Assembly: GCF_052044135.1 (NCBI RefSeq) | Contig: NZ_JBQDYF010000020.1 | Coordinates: 1 to 64,000 of the forward strand | Length of the DNA: 64,000 nt | Reading direction: 5' to 3' | Source of the DNA: Salinisphaera sp052044135 | Lineage (GTDB): Bacteria; Pseudomonadota; Gammaproteobacteria; Nevskiales; Salinisphaeraceae | Shown here: positions 1 to 9,208 of the stretch, in pieces | How the letters are laid out: every line of letters starts with the position of its first letter | Position numbering within the stretch: position 1 is the first letter of the stretch | Program-made: the position numbers and the translations under genes | Notes under the pieces: model-generated | Told to the model about the DNA's origin: nothing | Database searches by the model: none | What the model saw: only the letters and a program-made list of their open reading frames with translations

Positions 1-1935
<1,935 letters not shown>

Positions 1936-1938
1936 AGC

Positions 1939-2118
1939 GTGGCCGTCGATTCACCGTGCATCGACATCTGCAAGCTCGACCGCAAGACCGACCTGTGTGT
2001 CGGGTGTCTGCGCACGGCAACCGAAATTCGTCAGTGGCGCAAGCTCAGCAACTCCAGGCGCCGGCGCATCCTTGCAGAACGCTGTCGACGTGAGGCGAAG
2101 TTGGCTTGGCGCCGCTGA
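1939..2118 (+). CDS. DUF1289 family small cysteine-rich protein
   Basis: A 59-residue protein starting at GTG three bases after the ATPase stop. It matches the DUF1289 pattern: SPCIDIC near the N-terminus, then LCVGCLRT, a conserved Trp in EIRQW, and a basic C-terminus with RRRRILAERC. The CxxxC and CxxC cysteines could bind metal or an Fe-S cluster; the family function is unknown. Close spacing suggests co-transcription with the ATPase. The start is non-canonical and lies beside the stop, consistent with translational coupling. Confidence 0.75.
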   Translation: MAVDSPCIDICKLDRKTDLCVGCLRTATEIRQWRKLSNSRRRRILAERCRREAKLAWRR

Positions 2119-2339
2119 CGACCAAGGTTCCAATCATGGGTAGATGGGCACCATCGACTGGTCGTGGACAGATAGATACCCAGATCACCATGCGTACAAT
2201 ATCGCGGGCAGCGCCCGTTCCGTCGTTCTGCTGCTGGCGCGGACACTTAGCGCACGATTTTCGTGCCATGAGTTGCCCCCGATAACAGCTCGGCGGCCGC
2301 CGCCAGCACGAATAGCGCGAACGTGATCAGCGGATTCAA
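2105..2339 (-). pseudogene. Possible ynfA (UPF0060) remnant behind merR
   Basis: Reading down from merR, a TTG at 2339 overlaps the merR stop and has GGAGGT five bases upstream. It opens a 30-codon frame, TFALFVLAAAAELLSG then a stop, which resembles the first helix of YnfA-family small membrane proteins. Further down in another frame, about 2158-2105, PVDGAHLPMIGTLVVSGA resembles the YnfA C-terminal helix (VDG, then IG.L). The middle of the family is missing. Read as a deleted, frameshifted remnant; the alternative is a real 30-residue membrane peptide coupled to merR. Confidence 0.35.
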
Positions 2340-2755
2340 ACCGCACCTCCGTCGTGACTTTCGGATTCCGACAGCGCGGAGAGAATGCCGCAATCCTGCA
2401 TCTGCTGATGACCGCCACAGGCTGCTTGCAGGCGTCGCAGCCGGGCTTCGAGCTCACACAGCTGCCGGATACGGTTTGCCACCGATTCAAGCTGATTCGC
2501 GAGCAGCGTATCCACAGCTTCACAAGGCTGCTGCGGGTGGTCTGCTAGGCGGAGCAAGTCGACGACCGACGCAATGGAGAACCCCAGTTCGCGCGCACGA
2601 TTAACGAATGACAGGCGCTCGATATCGGTCGACTGGTAGTAGCGATAGCCGTTGTCGCCACGTTGCGCGGGCGGCAACAATCCCACTCGCTCGTAATACC
2701 GGATCGTGGAAGCCGGACATCCGGCTTGCCGCGCTGCGTCCGCTATCGTGAACAT
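2336..2755 (-). CDS. MerR-family metal-responsive regulator, PbrR/CadR/ZntR type
   Basis: A 139-residue transcription factor that should twist its promoter DNA on metal binding. The N-terminus has the MerR winged helix (MFTIADAARQAG, STIRYYERVGLLPP, GYRYY). A dimerisation helix follows and then a metal loop. The cysteines fall at 78, 113 and 122, the same numbering as the lead sensor PbrR and close to CadR, so Pb, Cd or Zn is the likely signal. The C-terminus (HDGGAV) has no extra cysteines. It is convergent with the metal ATPase at 1-1935 rather than divergent, so its target is uncertain; the ATPase, itself or a lost neighbour are all possible. Confidence 0.88.
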   Translation of the reverse strand: MFTIADAARQAGCPASTIRYYERVGLLPPAQRGDNGYRYYQSTDIERLSFVNRARELGFSIASVVDLLRLADHPQQPCEAVDTLLANQLESVANRIRQLCELEARLRRLQAACGGHQQMQDCGILSALSESESHDGGAV

Positions 2756-2776
2756 TGCTTTTCCTTCGGTTGACCT

Positions 2777-2796
2777 TCAACTGACTTTAACGTTGA
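2777..2796. promoter_or_regulatory. Candidate MerR operator upstream of merR
   Basis: TCAAC (2777-2781) and GTTGA (2792-2796) form an inverted pair around ten bases, 22 bases above the merR start and overlapping a TTGACC hexamer. MerR proteins bind dyads within long-spacer promoters, so this is a plausible autoregulatory site. The arms are short and the assignment is inference. Confidence 0.4.
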
Positions 2797-2918
2797 TGCT
2801 GGCGTGGTCAACTGATATTGAAGAAAGCCATGGCGGGTTGTTGCAGTGAAAATGGAGTTACTGTCAAATCTGGTGTACGCGAAAGAAGCTAGGCGGCTTT
2901 CCTGATGAGTCCTGGTTC

Positions 2919-2942
2919 GGCCACGCCACGGCCGGCGTGGCC
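2919..2942. other. Nine-base-pair hairpin below the ftr operon
   Basis: GGCCACGCC and GGCGTGGCC form a perfect 9-bp stem around a 6-base loop, 36 bases beyond the ftrA stop. No T tract follows on either strand, so it is at best a 3'-end stabiliser or a weak terminator for the iron operon. Apart from this hairpin, 2797-2977 shows no gene. Confidence 0.5.
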
Positions 2943-2977
2943 ACAAGCGACTTGCTCGGGCATTCGTATCCGCAGCG

Positions 2978-3517
2978 TCAATAGCCGCCTTTCTTGCCGA
3001 CTCCGGTGTAGGTGAAGCTCCAGGCGTGCTCGAACGGTGACCACCACGGCGGTACGCCGGTGTCTTTCGTGGTGTGACGCAGAAAACCCTGATACGGCGG
3101 CGGCTCGATTTTGAAGCGTGCGGTGTATCGGCCGGGCCCGTCGAGTTTGACGTTGGCGCCGTAGTGCGGTCCGTCGCTGGCAGTCATCGTCATCAGTGTG
3201 CCGAACGTCGACCAATCGGAGCCTTTCTTGACGATCTCGTAGCTGACCGTCAGCGCCGGAATCCAGGCGCCCGGGGAAAAGCCGTACGGGTTCGATTTGT
3301 CGGCGTGAACATCCAGTTCCACATGGACATCGGCATTGTCATTGACACCCGGCATAGCCGGCGCCATCTCGACTGCTTGCAGATAGACCGGGTGAATGAT
3401 CAGGCCGTTCTGCTGCAACGGTTTGCCCAGCGAATGCTCGGAGCTCGCCCACGCCGGGACAGCGATCGTGGCGGCTGCGAGCCCGGCCATGACCGAGCCC
3501 AGGATTGGATGTTTCAT
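2978..3517 (-). CDS. ftrA: Periplasmic iron-binding P19-family protein FtrA/FetP
   Basis: A 179-residue periplasmic protein of the P19/FetP/Tp34 family that captures iron (and copper) for an FTR1 permease. An N-terminal signal peptide is clear (AGLAAATIAVPAWA, cleavage near residue 24). The mature part has the family's metal and dimer region: NGLIIHPVYLQAVEM, DVHVELDVHAD, the DGPHYGANV loop, and a C-terminal WWSPFEHAWSFTY. It is the last gene of a minus-strand operon with ftrB, ftrC and ftrD, matching the four-part FtrABCD system described in Bordetella. The order here is B-C-D-A. The gap to ftrD is 69 bases. Confidence 0.88.
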   Translation of the reverse strand: MKHPILGSVMAGLAAATIAVPAWASSEHSLGKPLQQNGLIIHPVYLQAVEMAPAMPGVNDNADVHVELDVHADKSNPYGFSPGAWIPALTVSYEIVKKGSDWSTFGTLMTMTASDGPHYGANVKLDGPGRYTARFKIEPPPYQGFLRHTTKDTGVPPWWSPFEHAWSFTYTGVGKKGGY

Positions 3518-3586
3518 CGTTGATCTCTCGTTTTAACCCGGGTGAATACGAATCGCTCATGAGCGGCTGCGAAAAAAAACACGCCC

Positions 3587-5068
3587 TCAGAAGGTGAGGC
3601 CGAACAATGCGGGGCTCCAGGCCAGGCCGATCAGGCCGATCCCGGCCGCCGTCGGCAACCCGGCCGCGAGGCAGCGCAGGCCGGACAGTCCTTGCCGGGC
3701 CAGAAGCCGGCGGCCGAGCGCCAGGCTCCAGACCACGCTGAGCGCGAACAGAGTGATCTTGATTGATTCGACGGCAGCGCTCGAAATGCCGGCTTCGGCC
3801 AGCGCGGCGAACAGCTTGCCGCCGAGGCCGATGACCAGAGAAATCATGGCCACGGGCATGTAGGCATAAGCGAGTTCGACAAACCGCGCACGCCCGTTCA
3901 GATCGCCGCCGAGGCGTCCCGCCAGCCAGCTCGCTATGGCAGTGGTTATCGTCAGGGAGACCGTCAACACGGCGGCGCAAGTGAGCATGAAGCCGCAGAT
4001 CATGAAGAAATCGAGCCAGACGAAGGTTTCATGCGCCGCCGGATGAACTACCATCAGCCAGCTGGGCCCGGAGTTCCCGATCCAGTACCAGCCGTGGTTG
4101 ATCGCCCAGGTTCCGATGATGTTGCGCAGTGCCCCGTACTGGGGCAGTACGATCCACAAAAAGCCGCCCAGCGCGAGGCCCGTGGCCAGAAAAAGGAACC
4201 AGATCTCGGCGGCGTTGGGATTGTGATCGCGGATCTGCGCGACCTCGCGGCCGGGCTTGCGAAAAGCCAGCCGCAGCCCGCCGCGGGCCTCGGGATGGAC
4301 ACAACGAAAACACTCGATGCAGTGCCGCGACTCGCGCTTGCGGTTGATATCGATATTGGTCGGGCAAATGCCTTTTTCGGTATAAGTGTCGCCGCCGGGC
4401 TTGGGTTGTTTGGGTAGGAACTGGACTGCACCGATGCGCGAGAATACGCCGAGCATCAGACCGATCGGGCACATGTGCCGGCACCAGATCCGGGTGCTCC
4501 GGCCGGGACCATAGACGAAGCCGAGCACCGCCGCCGCCGCGAACGTCAAACCGAAAACCTCGGCAATGCCGGTGGCATAGTCCCGGGCGCCGACGGTTTG
4601 CGCGAGGATGGTGATGATCACGAAACTGACGATCGGGGTACCGCGCCAGCGTATCCAGCGCGGCGTCGGACGTTTCAGCCCAACGCGGTTGGCCCACTCC
4701 GAGGCCGCGCCGAGCGGACAGAGCACACCGCACCAGCTGCGCCCGGTGAAGATCACGGACACGAAGACCAGGGGGAACCACAGCCCCCAGATCACGAAGT
4801 TCGCGAACGACGAGAAGTTGTTCCAGAAATGCTGACTACGGCTGATCGGCACCGGCAGGAATAGTGGGACCACCGTGAGCACAGCAAACCCGAAGAACAT
4901 ACTCACGTGGATCCAGTCCAGCCAGTGCCGGCGTGGCGCGACCCACTGTTCGATGCGATAGGCCCAGCCGCTGCGCGGCGTCTGTAGGCGGGGCCGGCGC
5001 CCCGGTTCCTGCACGCGGACCGCGATCTCGGAAAGTCGCTGGCGGGGCGATTGATCTGTCGTGTTCAT
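3587..5068 (-). CDS. ftrD: Membrane polyferredoxin FtrD of the ferrous iron system
   Basis: A 493-residue inner-membrane iron-sulfur protein predicted to move electrons for ferrous iron uptake through FtrC. Several membrane helices are visible (for example near residues 55-75, 85-110, 150-170). Two NapH/NosR-type motifs, CGVLCPLG and CRHMCPIG, are followed by a ferredoxin-type cluster region: CPTNIDINR, then CIECFRCVHP. The C-terminal half holds further helices. It starts 26 bases after ftrC and precedes ftrA. The family also includes NosR/YccM-like proteins, but the ftr context settles the role. Confidence 0.85.
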   Translation of the reverse strand: MNTTDQSPRQRLSEIAVRVQEPGRRPRLQTPRSGWAYRIEQWVAPRRHWLDWIHVSMFFGFAVLTVVPLFLPVPISRSQHFWNNFSSFANFVIWGLWFPLVFVSVIFTGRSWCGVLCPLGAASEWANRVGLKRPTPRWIRWRGTPIVSFVIITILAQTVGARDYATGIAEVFGLTFAAAAVLGFVYGPGRSTRIWCRHMCPIGLMLGVFSRIGAVQFLPKQPKPGGDTYTEKGICPTNIDINRKRESRHCIECFRCVHPEARGGLRLAFRKPGREVAQIRDHNPNAAEIWFLFLATGLALGGFLWIVLPQYGALRNIIGTWAINHGWYWIGNSGPSWLMVVHPAAHETFVWLDFFMICGFMLTCAAVLTVSLTITTAIASWLAGRLGGDLNGRARFVELAYAYMPVAMISLVIGLGGKLFAALAEAGISSAAVESIKITLFALSVVWSLALGRRLLARQGLSGLRCLAAGLPTAAGIGLIGLAWSPALFGLTF

Positions 5069-5094
5069 CGGCGAAAACCGTTGCGGTCAGACTG

Positions 5095-5925
5095 TCAGAC
5101 GGGGGCGCGGTTGCGCTTGGCCGGCGCCGGACGGTTAACCCAGCGCATGCCGCTACCGATGCCCATCAGCGCTGCCAGATAGAACAGGATCTGAATGCCG
5201 GAAGGGCGTTCGGTATAGCCGATCAATACATGCAGCAGGTTGCCCATCATGGAATGCTGGTTCAGCAACCACGAGGTGTCCCACAGATTGCTGCCCAGCG
5301 TGGGCAACAGGCCGACCTGGCTGAGCAGGCCGGCAGCCTGAGCGGCCAGACCGGCCGCCAGCAGCAGGATCATCCAGCCGGTCACACGGAACAGATGGCC
5401 CATCGGAATGCGCAACAATCCGTAGTACAGCAGGCAACCGACGAGTACGCCGAGTGCGAGGCCGCCGGCGCCGCCGATCGCCATCGAGGCCGCCCGCGCG
5501 CCGCTGGCCAGAATGCCGTAGCTGAACAGCGCGACCTCCGAGCCTTCGCGCAGCACCGCCATCATCACCACCACGAGCAGCGCGTACAGCGGCTTGCGAC
5601 CGCTGGCGACATCGTGACCGGCCGCTTTCATGCGCGCCGCCAGTTCCCTGCCATGCTGGCTCATCCAGATGTTGTGCCAGCCCAGCATCGCGACCGCGGT
5701 CAGCAGGATCGTCGCGTTAAGCAATTCCTGTCCGCGGCCGGAGAGCGCCGAGGCGATCGTACCGGCGAACGCTGCAACCAGTATCGAACCGAGCACGCCG
5801 AGGGCGATGCCTGCCGAGACATAGCGTGAGCGCCCGTCCACGCCTTTGGTGGCAGCCATCACGATAGAGACGACGAGGGCGGCCTCAAGAACTTCACGGA
5901 ACACGATGATTGCGGTGGCAAGCAT
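5095..5925 (-). CDS. ftrC: FTR1-family iron permease FtrC
   Basis: The inner-membrane iron channel of the operon, 276 residues with about seven helices. It carries two REXXE iron motifs, REVLE close to the N-terminus and REGSE in the middle, as in yeast Ftr1p and EfeU. The start is taken at 5925 because CCGGAG lies six bases upstream; an in-frame TTG at 5931 sits directly on that site and is unlikely. It begins 19 bases after the ftrB stop. FTR1 proteins normally work with an oxidase or cupredoxin partner, here FtrB. Confidence 0.9.
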   Translation of the reverse strand: MLATAIIVFREVLEAALVVSIVMAATKGVDGRSRYVSAGIALGVLGSILVAAFAGTIASALSGRGQELLNATILLTAVAMLGWHNIWMSQHGRELAARMKAAGHDVASGRKPLYALLVVVMMAVLREGSEVALFSYGILASGARAASMAIGGAGGLALGVLVGCLLYYGLLRIPMGHLFRVTGWMILLLAAGLAAQAAGLLSQVGLLPTLGSNLWDTSWLLNQHSMMGNLLHVLIGYTERPSGIQILFYLAALMGIGSGMRWVNRPAPAKRNRAPV

Positions 5926-5944
5926 GGACAACTCCGGATCGCGG

Positions 5945-6286
5945 TCATTTGACCGTCAGCGTACCTTTGACCGACGGCGAGAAATCGTTGAAGAAATGAT
6001 AGGTGCCGGCCTTCAGCGGCCCGATATAGACCGGTAACGTCGTACCGGAGGGGATGACTTTTTCGACCGTGAAATCGCTGCCTTCGAATTCCGCCGGGCG
6101 ATTGCTCCGATTGGCAACCACCACCTTGACGCGCTTGCCCGCTGCAATCGATAGCGTCGCCGGCTGAAAATGATCCGACTGGATAACGACATCGGGCGGT
6201 GTCGGGCTGGCCAACGACGCGGTCGATGTGGCAACCAGAAAGAGTCCGGCCAGTACGGCGGTTAAACAAGGCTTGAGGGGGGGCAT
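5945..6286 (-). CDS. ftrB: Periplasmic cupredoxin-like protein FtrB
   Basis: A 113-residue exported protein with a cupredoxin_1-like fold, first gene of the operon. The signal peptide is LTAVLAGLFLVATSTASLA. The mature chain has the beta pattern DHFQPATLSIAAGKRVKVVV and ends with GTYHFFNDFSPSVKGTL. It has a single His in the usual Cu region and no Cys, so it may not hold a type 1 copper. In Bordetella, FtrB is proposed to oxidise ferrous iron for FtrC; the missing ligands leave that open here. The ATG at 6286 is chosen because upstream residues do not form a signal peptide. Confidence 0.75.
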   Translation of the reverse strand: MPPLKPCLTAVLAGLFLVATSTASLASPTPPDVVIQSDHFQPATLSIAAGKRVKVVVANRSNRPAEFEGSDFTVEKVIPSGTTLPVYIGPLKAGTYHFFNDFSPSVKGTLTVK

Positions 6287-6334
6287 GCCCGGTTCCCATG
6301 GATATGGCAGAAGCATGTAAACACGAACGAGTCG

Positions 6335-6346
6335 CAATTGCAATTG
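6335..6346. promoter_or_regulatory. Palindrome upstream of ftrB, possible iron-regulator site
   Basis: CAATTGCAATTG is a perfect 12-bp palindrome about 50 bases above the ftrB start, inside the AT-richer stretch GCAATTGCAATTGATTGC (6334-6351). Its place fits an operator for the iron operon. It only loosely resembles a Fur box, so the regulator is not assigned. Confidence 0.4.
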
Positions 6347-6514
6347 ATTGCCAGGAGGCAGCCGCCCGCGCTGCACCGGAGACGCTTTGCCGCCGTTATA
6401 ACGGGCGATGTTCGGTGTCTAATGCGCGCCGGGTGTTTGAACTGGCCCCTGATTTCTGGACAGTGCGATAAGTGGCAAGCTGCTTCGCAAGAGCCATCGG
6501 CTCAAGGAGCATTT

Positions 6515-6817
6515 ATGCGACGTAAACGCAGGAATCATTCGGCGGCGTTCAAGGCCAAGGTGGCGCTGGCCGCCGTGCGTGACGAGGGCACGCTGGCCGA
6601 GCTGGCGCAGCAGTACGACGTACACCCGAATCAAATCACCCAGTGGAAGCGCCAGCTGATCGAGGGCGCCACCGGCACGTTCGACAAGGGCGCCTCCCAA
6701 GCCGATTCGCAGGCCCAGATCACCGAGCTGCACGCCAAGATCGGCGAGCTGAGCATGGAACGCGATTTTTTAGAACGCGGGCTCGCGCGCTTCCCCGGCA
6801 AGCGCGGCGGGTCATGA
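6515..6817 (+). CDS. IS3-family transposase OrfA (copy 1)
   Basis: A 100-residue DNA-binding protein with a helix-turn-helix (AAFKAKVALAA, TLAELAQQYDVHPNQI) and a leucine-zipper-like C-terminus. AAGGAGC precedes the ATG. Near the end, in-frame GAT TTT TTA gives the slippery heptamer T TTT TTA (about 6764-6770); orfB lies in the -1 frame, so an OrfAB fusion transposase can be made by programmed frameshifting. The stop overlaps the orfB ATG as ATGA. Confidence 0.9.
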   Translation: MRRKRRNHSAAFKAKVALAAVRDEGTLAELAQQYDVHPNQITQWKRQLIEGATGTFDKGASQADSQAQITELHAKIGELSMERDFLERGLARFPGKRGGS

Positions 6818-7641
6818 TCGCCGCCGATCATGCGCTGCCGATCGTGCGGCAGTGCCAGCTGCTCGATATCGCCCGGTCAACGGTCTACTACCGTGCCGAG
6901 GCCGTAAACAATGTCGATGACGAACTGATGAAGCGCATCGATGCCATTCATCTGGAATGGCCGTTCCTCGGCAGCCGCCGCATCGGCGATGCACTGGCGG
7001 ACGAGGGCCTGATCGTCAATCGCAAGCGCGTCCAGCGTCTGATGCGGATTATGGGGCTGGCGGCCCTGTACCCGAAGCCGCGTACGACCAAGCCGGCGCC
7101 CGGGCACCGAATCTACCCGTATCTGCTACGCGATCGGATGATCGACCGGCCGAACCAGGTCTGGTGCGCCGACATCACGTATTTACCGATGGCGCGCGGC
7201 TTTTTGTATCTGGTGGCCATTATGGACTGGCATTCCCGCAAGGTCTTGTCGTGGCGTGTGGCCAACACGATGGACGATGACTTCTGTATTGAAGCGCTTG
7301 AAGCCGCCATCGCGGCTTATGGCACGCCTGACATATTCAACACGGATCAAGGCAGCCAGTTTACCGGCATCGCGTTCACGGGTGTGCTCAAGCGCGAGGG
7401 TATCCAGATCAGCATGGACGGACGCGGGCGCTGGATGGACAACGTGTTCATCGAACGGCTGTGGCGTAGCGTGAAATACGAGGAGGTCTATCTCAAGGCC
7501 TACGACAACGCTCGCCAGGCGCGTGCCGGGCTTCGCGTGTACTTCGGTTTCTACAATGCCAAGCGAAAACATCAATCGCTTGAGCGACGGACGCCCGATC
7601 AGGTCTACTTCAACGCAGCGCGGCTTCCACAAGCCGCATGA
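6814..7641 (+). CDS. IS3-family transposase OrfB, DDE catalytic (copy 1)
   Basis: A 275-residue integrase-like catalytic subunit. The DDE triad is intact: Asp in CADITYL, Asp in NTDQGSQFT and Glu in NVFIERLW, with exactly 35 residues between the second Asp and the Glu. The N-terminal HTH_21 region (LEWPFLGSRRIGDAL) is present. It looks functional. Confidence 0.9.
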   Translation: MIAADHALPIVRQCQLLDIARSTVYYRAEAVNNVDDELMKRIDAIHLEWPFLGSRRIGDALADEGLIVNRKRVQRLMRIMGLAALYPKPRTTKPAPGHRIYPYLLRDRMIDRPNQVWCADITYLPMARGFLYLVAIMDWHSRKVLSWRVANTMDDDFCIEALEAAIAAYGTPDIFNTDQGSQFTGIAFTGVLKREGIQISMDGRGRWMDNVFIERLWRSVKYEEVYLKAYDNARQARAGLRVYFGFYNAKRKHQSLERRTPDQVYFNAARLPQAA

Positions 7642-7783
7642 ACCAGGCAGCTTGCCACTTAAAAATCGCTGTGGGCTGTCCAGCTCACGGGGTCCACTTC
7701 AGTTTGAGCTGGACCCCGGAATTCGGACAGAGCGCTAAGTGATGATCTGCTCCACAATGGCCGGACAGGGCCAAGGAGCATTT

Positions 7784-8086
7784 ATGCGACGCAAACGCCG
7801 CAATCACTCATCGGCCTTCAAGGCCAAGGTGGCACTGGCTGCCGTTCAAGGCGATCGGACGCTCGCCGAGCTGGCCCAGCAGTTTGATGTGCATCCGAAC
7901 CAGATCACGCAGTGGAAGCGCCAGCTGGTCGAAGGCGCGTCCGACACGTTCGATAAGGGCCCGTCGGCCTCGGACAGTCAGGCTCAGATCGACGCCTTGC
8001 ACGCCAAGATCGGCGAGTTGTCGATGGAGAACGATTTTTTGGAGCGCGGGCTCGCGCGCTTCGACCCGAAGCGCGGCGGGCCATGA
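7784..8086 (+). CDS. IS3-family transposase OrfA (copy 2)
   Basis: A 100-residue homologue of the copy 1 OrfA with the same RRKRRNHS start, helix-turn-helix and C-terminal zipper. AAGGAGC precedes the ATG. The in-frame heptamer T TTT TTG (GAT TTT TTG, near 8033-8039) is the likely -1 frameshift site. Its stop overlaps the orfB ATG. Confidence 0.88.
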   Translation: MRRKRRNHSSAFKAKVALAAVQGDRTLAELAQQFDVHPNQITQWKRQLVEGASDTFDKGPSASDSQAQIDALHAKIGELSMENDFLERGLARFDPKRGGP

Positions 8087-8913
8087 TCGATCGCGGCCAT
8101 GATCTCCCCGTCACACGCCAATGCGCGATACTCGGCGTCGCCCGTTCGACCGTCTATGATCGGCGTCGATCGATCTCCGGCGCGGATCACACACTGATGC
8201 AGCGCATCGACGCGCTGCATCTTGAGCGGCCTTTTCTGGGCAGCCGACGCATCGCGGATGCACTGGCCGAAGAAGACGGCCTGGCGATCAATCGAAAGCG
8301 CATACAGCGCCTGATGCGAACGATGGGCATCACGGCCCTGTATCCGAAGCCGCGCTTGTCACAACCGGCGCCCGGGCACCGCATTTATCCGTATCGCCTG
8401 CGCGGACTCGCCATCGACCGGCCGAATCAGGTCTGGACGAGCGACATCACGTACTTGTCGATGGCTCGAGGCTTTTTATATCTCGTCGCCGTCATGGACT
8501 GGTACTCGCGCAAGGTCCTGGCCTGGCAGGTCTCGAACACGCTCGACGACAGCTTCTGCGTCGATGCGCTACAGCGCGCCCTGGCGCGCTATGGGCCACC
8601 TGAGATTTTCAATACGGATCAAGGCAGCCAGTTCACCGGCACAGCCTTCACCGGCGTCCTCCAAGACCATGAGATCGCCATCAGCATGGATGGTCGCGGG
8701 CGCTGGATGGACAACGTCTTTATCGAGCGGCTCTGGCGTAGCGTGAAGTATGAAGAGGTCTATCTGAAGGCCTATGACAGCGGGCGCGACGCGCGGGCCG
8801 GTCTGGCCGACTACTTCGCCTTCTACAATGCCGAGCGCCATCACCAGAGTCTTGATCGGGCCACGCCCGATCAGGTGTACTTCAACAGACAGCCGCTACC
8901 GCAGGCGGACTAA
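8083..8913 (+). CDS. IS3-family transposase OrfB, DDE catalytic (copy 2)
   Basis: A 276-residue DDE transposase subunit: Asp in TSDITYL, Asp in NTDQGSQFT, Glu in NVFIERLW. It is highly similar to copy 1 across the catalytic core, with substitutions spread throughout, so the two elements are separate members of one group rather than a recent duplication. No break is seen. Confidence 0.88.
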   Translation: MIDRGHDLPVTRQCAILGVARSTVYDRRRSISGADHTLMQRIDALHLERPFLGSRRIADALAEEDGLAINRKRIQRLMRTMGITALYPKPRLSQPAPGHRIYPYRLRGLAIDRPNQVWTSDITYLSMARGFLYLVAVMDWYSRKVLAWQVSNTLDDSFCVDALQRALARYGPPEIFNTDQGSQFTGTAFTGVLQDHEIAISMDGRGRWMDNVFIERLWRSVKYEEVYLKAYDSGRDARAGLADYFAFYNAERHHQSLDRATPDQVYFNRQPLPQAD

Positions 8914-9002
8914 CCCGGCAGGTCATCACTTAGAAATTCCTGCGGGCTGTCCAACGGATGGGGTCCAGTTCAGTAATAACTCGAAGATAGACCCATTTAT
9001 TC

Positions 9003-9026
9003 GCTATCGAGCTATCGAGCTATCGA
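9003..9026 (+). repeat. GCTATCGA tandem repeat, three copies
   Basis: Three perfect 8-bp units, GCTATCGA, lie 31 bases right of IS copy 2 at the edge of the AT-rich segment (8973-10225). The region 8973-9208 otherwise holds only the upstream region of the next gene; TATAGT at 9181-9186 could be a -10 box, but no good -35 is seen. Confidence 0.85.
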
Positions 9027-9208
9027 GGACAAGTTCCATTGCCTCGCTTGAGACACGAAGCATAGCAATCCGCAAGGTTAAGAGCCGAGAAGTTTGAGCA
9101 GTATAGTTTTACAGAGAAATCTTTCCTATCTTCTCTGTCTGTCCATTTGCCTGATACATTTCTAGCTGGTTTGGCCCGAGTATAGTTACTAAGACTAGGG
9201 TGTAATCC

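Larger units (their letters stand above)
6438..7701 (+). mobile_element. IS3-family insertion sequence, copy 1
   Basis: A complete 1264-bp element. The left end (6438-6463) starts TGAACTGGCCCC and the right end (7676-7701) finishes GGGGTCCACTTCA; the 26-bp ends match at 19 positions. Both flanks are GTT (6435-6437 and 7702-7704), a 3-bp target duplication typical of IS3. It carries orfA and orfB with a likely frameshift site. The right-hand GTT is also the left neighbour of the second element, so the two lie head to tail three bases apart. Confidence 0.9.
7705..8972 (+). mobile_element. IS3-family insertion sequence, copy 2
   Basis: A 1268-bp element of the same group as copy 1 but clearly diverged. 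The left end (7705-7730) starts TGAGCTGGACCCC and the right end (8947-8972) ends GGGGTCCAGTTCA; 19 of 26 end positions match. Left flank GTT and right flank GTA differ, so no exact target duplication is seen. Copy 1 probably inserted beside this older copy. Confidence 0.88.

Noticed and set aside
8973..8975. Target duplication for IS3 copy 2
   Set aside because: The right flank is GTA while the left is GTT, and the left GTT is better explained as part of the copy 1 duplication.
9003..9026. Possible CRISPR-like repeats
   Set aside because: Units are only 8 bp, directly adjacent and without spacers; no cas gene is present.
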